Shown piece by piece: positions 5,490 through 7,050 of a stretch of 7,050 nucleotides of DNA. The DNA comes from Bacteriovoracaceae bacterium UBA1018 (GTDB lineage Bacteria; Bdellovibrionota; UBA1018): assembly GCA_002291495.1 (NCBI GenBank), contig DBAE01000135.1, positions 4,694-11,743 on the forward strand. Direction: 5' to 3'. Position 1 is the first letter of the stretch, and each line of letters opens with the position of its first letter. The notes under the pieces are model-generated. The model was not told the DNA's origin, made no database searches, and was given only the letters and a program-made list of their open reading frames with translations. The position numbers were made by a program, and so were the translations under genes.

Positions 5490-6242
5490 CTATTCAAGCC
5501 TTGTCAGAATTTCAGGGCCGTTCGGCGTAATTGCAACTGTATGCTCAAAATGAGCTGATAAGGCTTTATCTACAGTTACAGCCGTCCATCCATCATTCAA
5601 AACTTTAACCTCATGTGAACCAGCATTAATCATAGGTTCGATGGCCAAAACCATTCCTACTTTGAGCTGAAGTCCCTTCCCTTTGGGGCCATAATTGGGC
5701 ACCTGAGGATCTTCATGAAGCGCACGTCCTATACCGTGTCCGACGAATTCCCGTACCACGCCGTATCCAAACGGTTCAACATAATTTTGGACGGCATGAC
5801 CAATATCGAAAACTCTATTGCCCTCTTTGCAGGCGGCAATCCCACGCATAAGACTTTCTTGGGTCACCTTCAGCAATTGAGTAGCTTCTGCGCTGACTTT
5901 TCCAACTGGAACCGTCCGAGCGGAGTCTCCATACCAACCCTCGTAGTGAACGCCAAAATCTAAACCGACAATATCCCCAGCTTTGAGAGTCTTCTTTTTT
6001 GAAGGAATTCCATGAACAACTTCTTCATTCACGGAGATACACACACAAGCTGGAAAGCCGTGATAACCCTTAAATGCAGGAATTACCTTTAGCTCTTTGC
6101 ATCGAGATTCTGCATATTGATCGAGCTCACCAGTCGTAATGCCGGGCTCAACCATTCGAATCATTTCATCGAGAATTTGGGCGACAGCCTTTCCGGCCAC
6201 TCTCATTAATCCCAGTTCCCGTTCCGACTTCAAAGTAACCAT
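5490..6242 (-). CDS. map: Methionine aminopeptidase, type I
   Basis: This cytosolic metalloprotease removes the initiator methionine from nascent proteins when the second residue is small, after deformylation. The 250 residues match the usual length for bacterial type Ia enzymes (about 250-265), with no N-terminal zinc-finger extension. All five metal ligands of the pita-bread fold are present: D95 (GLDFG), D106 (YGDSART), H169 (FVGHGIGR), E202 (AIEPM) and E233 (HFEHTVAI). H77 (VVHGIP) and H176 (ALHEDP) match the catalytic histidines. It starts with ATG at 6240-6242, 7 bp after the adk stop. The upstream sequence has no good Shine-Dalgarno (only TTGAG within the end of adk), which suggests translation by reinitiation after Adk. 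The secY-adk-map order is typical of the spc-alpha region. Identification is secure. Confidence 0.98.
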   Translation of the reverse strand: MVTLKSERELGLMRVAGKAVAQILDEMIRMVEPGITTGELDQYAESRCKELKVIPAFKGYHGFPACVCISVNEEVVHGIPSKKKTLKAGDIVGLDFGVHYEGWYGDSARTVPVGKVSAEATQLLKVTQESLMRGIAACKEGNRVFDIGHAVQNYVEPFGYGVVREFVGHGIGRALHEDPQVPNYGPKGKGLQLKVGMVLAIEPMINAGSHEVKVLNDGWTAVTVDKALSAHFEHTVAITPNGPEILTRLE

Positions 6243-6249
6243 AAAACTA

Positions 6250-6894
6250 CTAACTCAACATCTTGAGCAAATTCTCCTCAACCTGCTCAGGCTGAAGTGT
6301 TGCATCAAGCGTCTTTAATTTTTTAGCGTCTGTGTAATATTTTACTAACGGCTCGGTCTGTTCTTGATAGACCTTCAGGCGCTTTTCGATCACAGCAGCC
6401 TGATCGTCATCGCGTTGAATGAGTGCTTTAGAACCGCATTTATCGCAAACACCGCTGGCCTTAGGAGGCGAAAACTCTACATGATACATGGATCCGCAGT
6501 TACTGCAGACTCTTCGACCAGAAAGCCTTTTTACAAGCTCCTCATTCTCAATTTGAAATAGAAGTACCTTATCGACTCTTCGGCTCTGAGCAGTCAGCAT
6601 TTGGTCAAGGGACTGAGCCTGAGGAATGGTGCGAGGAAATCCATCTAAAATAAATCCGTTCTTGCAGTCCGCTTGGGAGGAACGCTCAGCAATCAAGCCT
6701 ACGACGACGGAGTCAGGCACCAGATTACCTTGATCCATAAAAGACTTGGCTTCCAAGCCTAGCTTACTACCCGCGGCAATCGCGGTCCTAAGCATGTCTC
6801 CTGTGGATAACTGAGGCCAACCCCTTAGAGCAGATAGACGCTTGGCTTGAGTGCCTTTTCCGGACCCTGGAGGTCCAAGTAAAACAAGTATCAT
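6250..6894 (-). CDS. adk: Adenylate kinase, long form with zinc LID
   Basis: The enzyme catalyses ATP + AMP to and from 2 ADP in the cytosol, keeping adenylate pools balanced. Its 214 residues equal the E. coli length. The P-loop GPPGSGKGT is at 7-15. The AMP-binding region follows, with STGDMLR (30-36), and DGFPRT (84-89) contributes the conserved R88. The LID domain is at about 122-160, with R123 and the RDDD motif at 161-164. The LID carries C130, C133, C150 and C153 in the CxxC...CxxC arrangement, so it should bind zinc structurally, as in Bacillus and many other bacteria but unlike the E. coli enzyme. The ATG overlaps the secY stop as ATGA (6891-6894), and no strong ribosome site is close, so translation is likely coupled to SecY. 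The assignment is firm. Confidence 0.98.
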   Translation of the reverse strand: MILVLLGPPGSGKGTQAKRLSALRGWPQLSTGDMLRTAIAAGSKLGLEAKSFMDQGNLVPDSVVVGLIAERSSQADCKNGFILDGFPRTIPQAQSLDQMLTAQSRRVDKVLLFQIENEELVKRLSGRRVCSNCGSMYHVEFSPPKASGVCDKCGSKALIQRDDDQAAVIEKRLKVYQEQTEPLVKYYTDAKKLKTLDATLQPEQVEENLLKMLS

Positions 6895-7050
6895 GTGTAA
6901 GCCGTACGCCCTTTGAGTTTTGTGTGCTTCATGAAACCTTCGTAGTTTCTAGAAAGCAAGAAGGTCTCAATTTGAGCGACTGTATCGAGCGCAACACCGA
7001 CGAGAATCAATACGCTAGTACCACCGAAATAGAACGGCACTTTCATGGTC
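6891..7050 (-). CDS. secY: Protein translocase subunit SecY, C-terminal fragment
   Basis: Only the last 52 codons and the TGA (6891-6893) are in the window; the gene runs off the right edge. The peptide contains [21 protein letters not shown], then [18 protein letters not shown] and a basic end ([12 protein letters not shown]). This is the conserved end of SecY: the VPFYFGGTS loop, the tenth transmembrane helix (about [14 protein letters not shown]) and the cytosolic tail that contacts SecA and the ribosome. SecY forms the membrane channel for Sec-dependent export. Its stop codon overlaps the adk start by four bases. The assignment rests on a short but highly characteristic stretch and on the secY-adk-map gene order. 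Confidence 0.95.
   Translation of the reverse strand, partial: TMKVPFYFGGTSVLILVGVALDTVAQIETFLLSRNYEGFMKHTKLKGRTAYT

Noticed and set aside
5360..5530. A 56-codon plus-strand ORF from ATG in the map-rpmJ gap into the 3' end of map
   Set aside because: No ribosome site precedes it, it overlaps map by about 40 bp, and the peptide resembles nothing I know; chance is the simpler explanation.

Overview
The window is a chromosomal housekeeping segment from a bacterium. It holds the end of the spc operon and the whole alpha operon, read on the minus strand: secY (3' end), adk, map, rpmJ, rpsM, rpsK, rpsD, rpoA, rplQ. Gene order, a zinc-type adenylate kinase and the four-cysteine forms of S4 and L36 fit a Gram-negative-type lineage of moderate GC. 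From memory of its proteins I think a Bdellovibrio-like bacterium (Bdellovibrionota) is the best guess, but nothing here proves it. No mobile element, CRISPR array, tRNA or rRNA gene is visible.

Layout, in transcription order (right to left). The secY 3' end overlaps adk by ATGA, and map follows adk by 7 bp, so these three look translationally coupled. A 224-bp non-coding gap follows. Many bacteria have infA there; here it is absent, and the gap holds a candidate promoter instead. Then come rpmJ, rpsM, rpsK and rpsD with short gaps. A 139-bp spacer with a strong hairpin separates rpsD from rpoA. rpoA and rplQ are 17 bp apart, and a clear rho-independent terminator closes the operon at 1716-1748.

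Past the terminator, on the same strand, is an independent gene for a 403-residue exported protein of unknown function (335-1546). It converges on the 3' end of an unrecognised plus-strand gene that enters at the left edge (1-296).

Functionally, the cluster joins protein export (SecY), nucleotide balance (Adk), N-terminal methionine removal (Map), ribosome assembly (L36, S13, S11, S4, L17) and transcription (RNA polymerase alpha). The departures from the usual pattern are modest. S11 has an N-terminal extension, L17 a long low-complexity C-terminal extension, and alpha an acidic tail. infA is missing from the locus, a hairpin lies before rpoA, and the Shine-Dalgarno of rpsD is built from the last arginine codons of rpsK. 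I found no convincing new multi-gene system; the best leads are these extensions, the control elements and the orphan exported protein.
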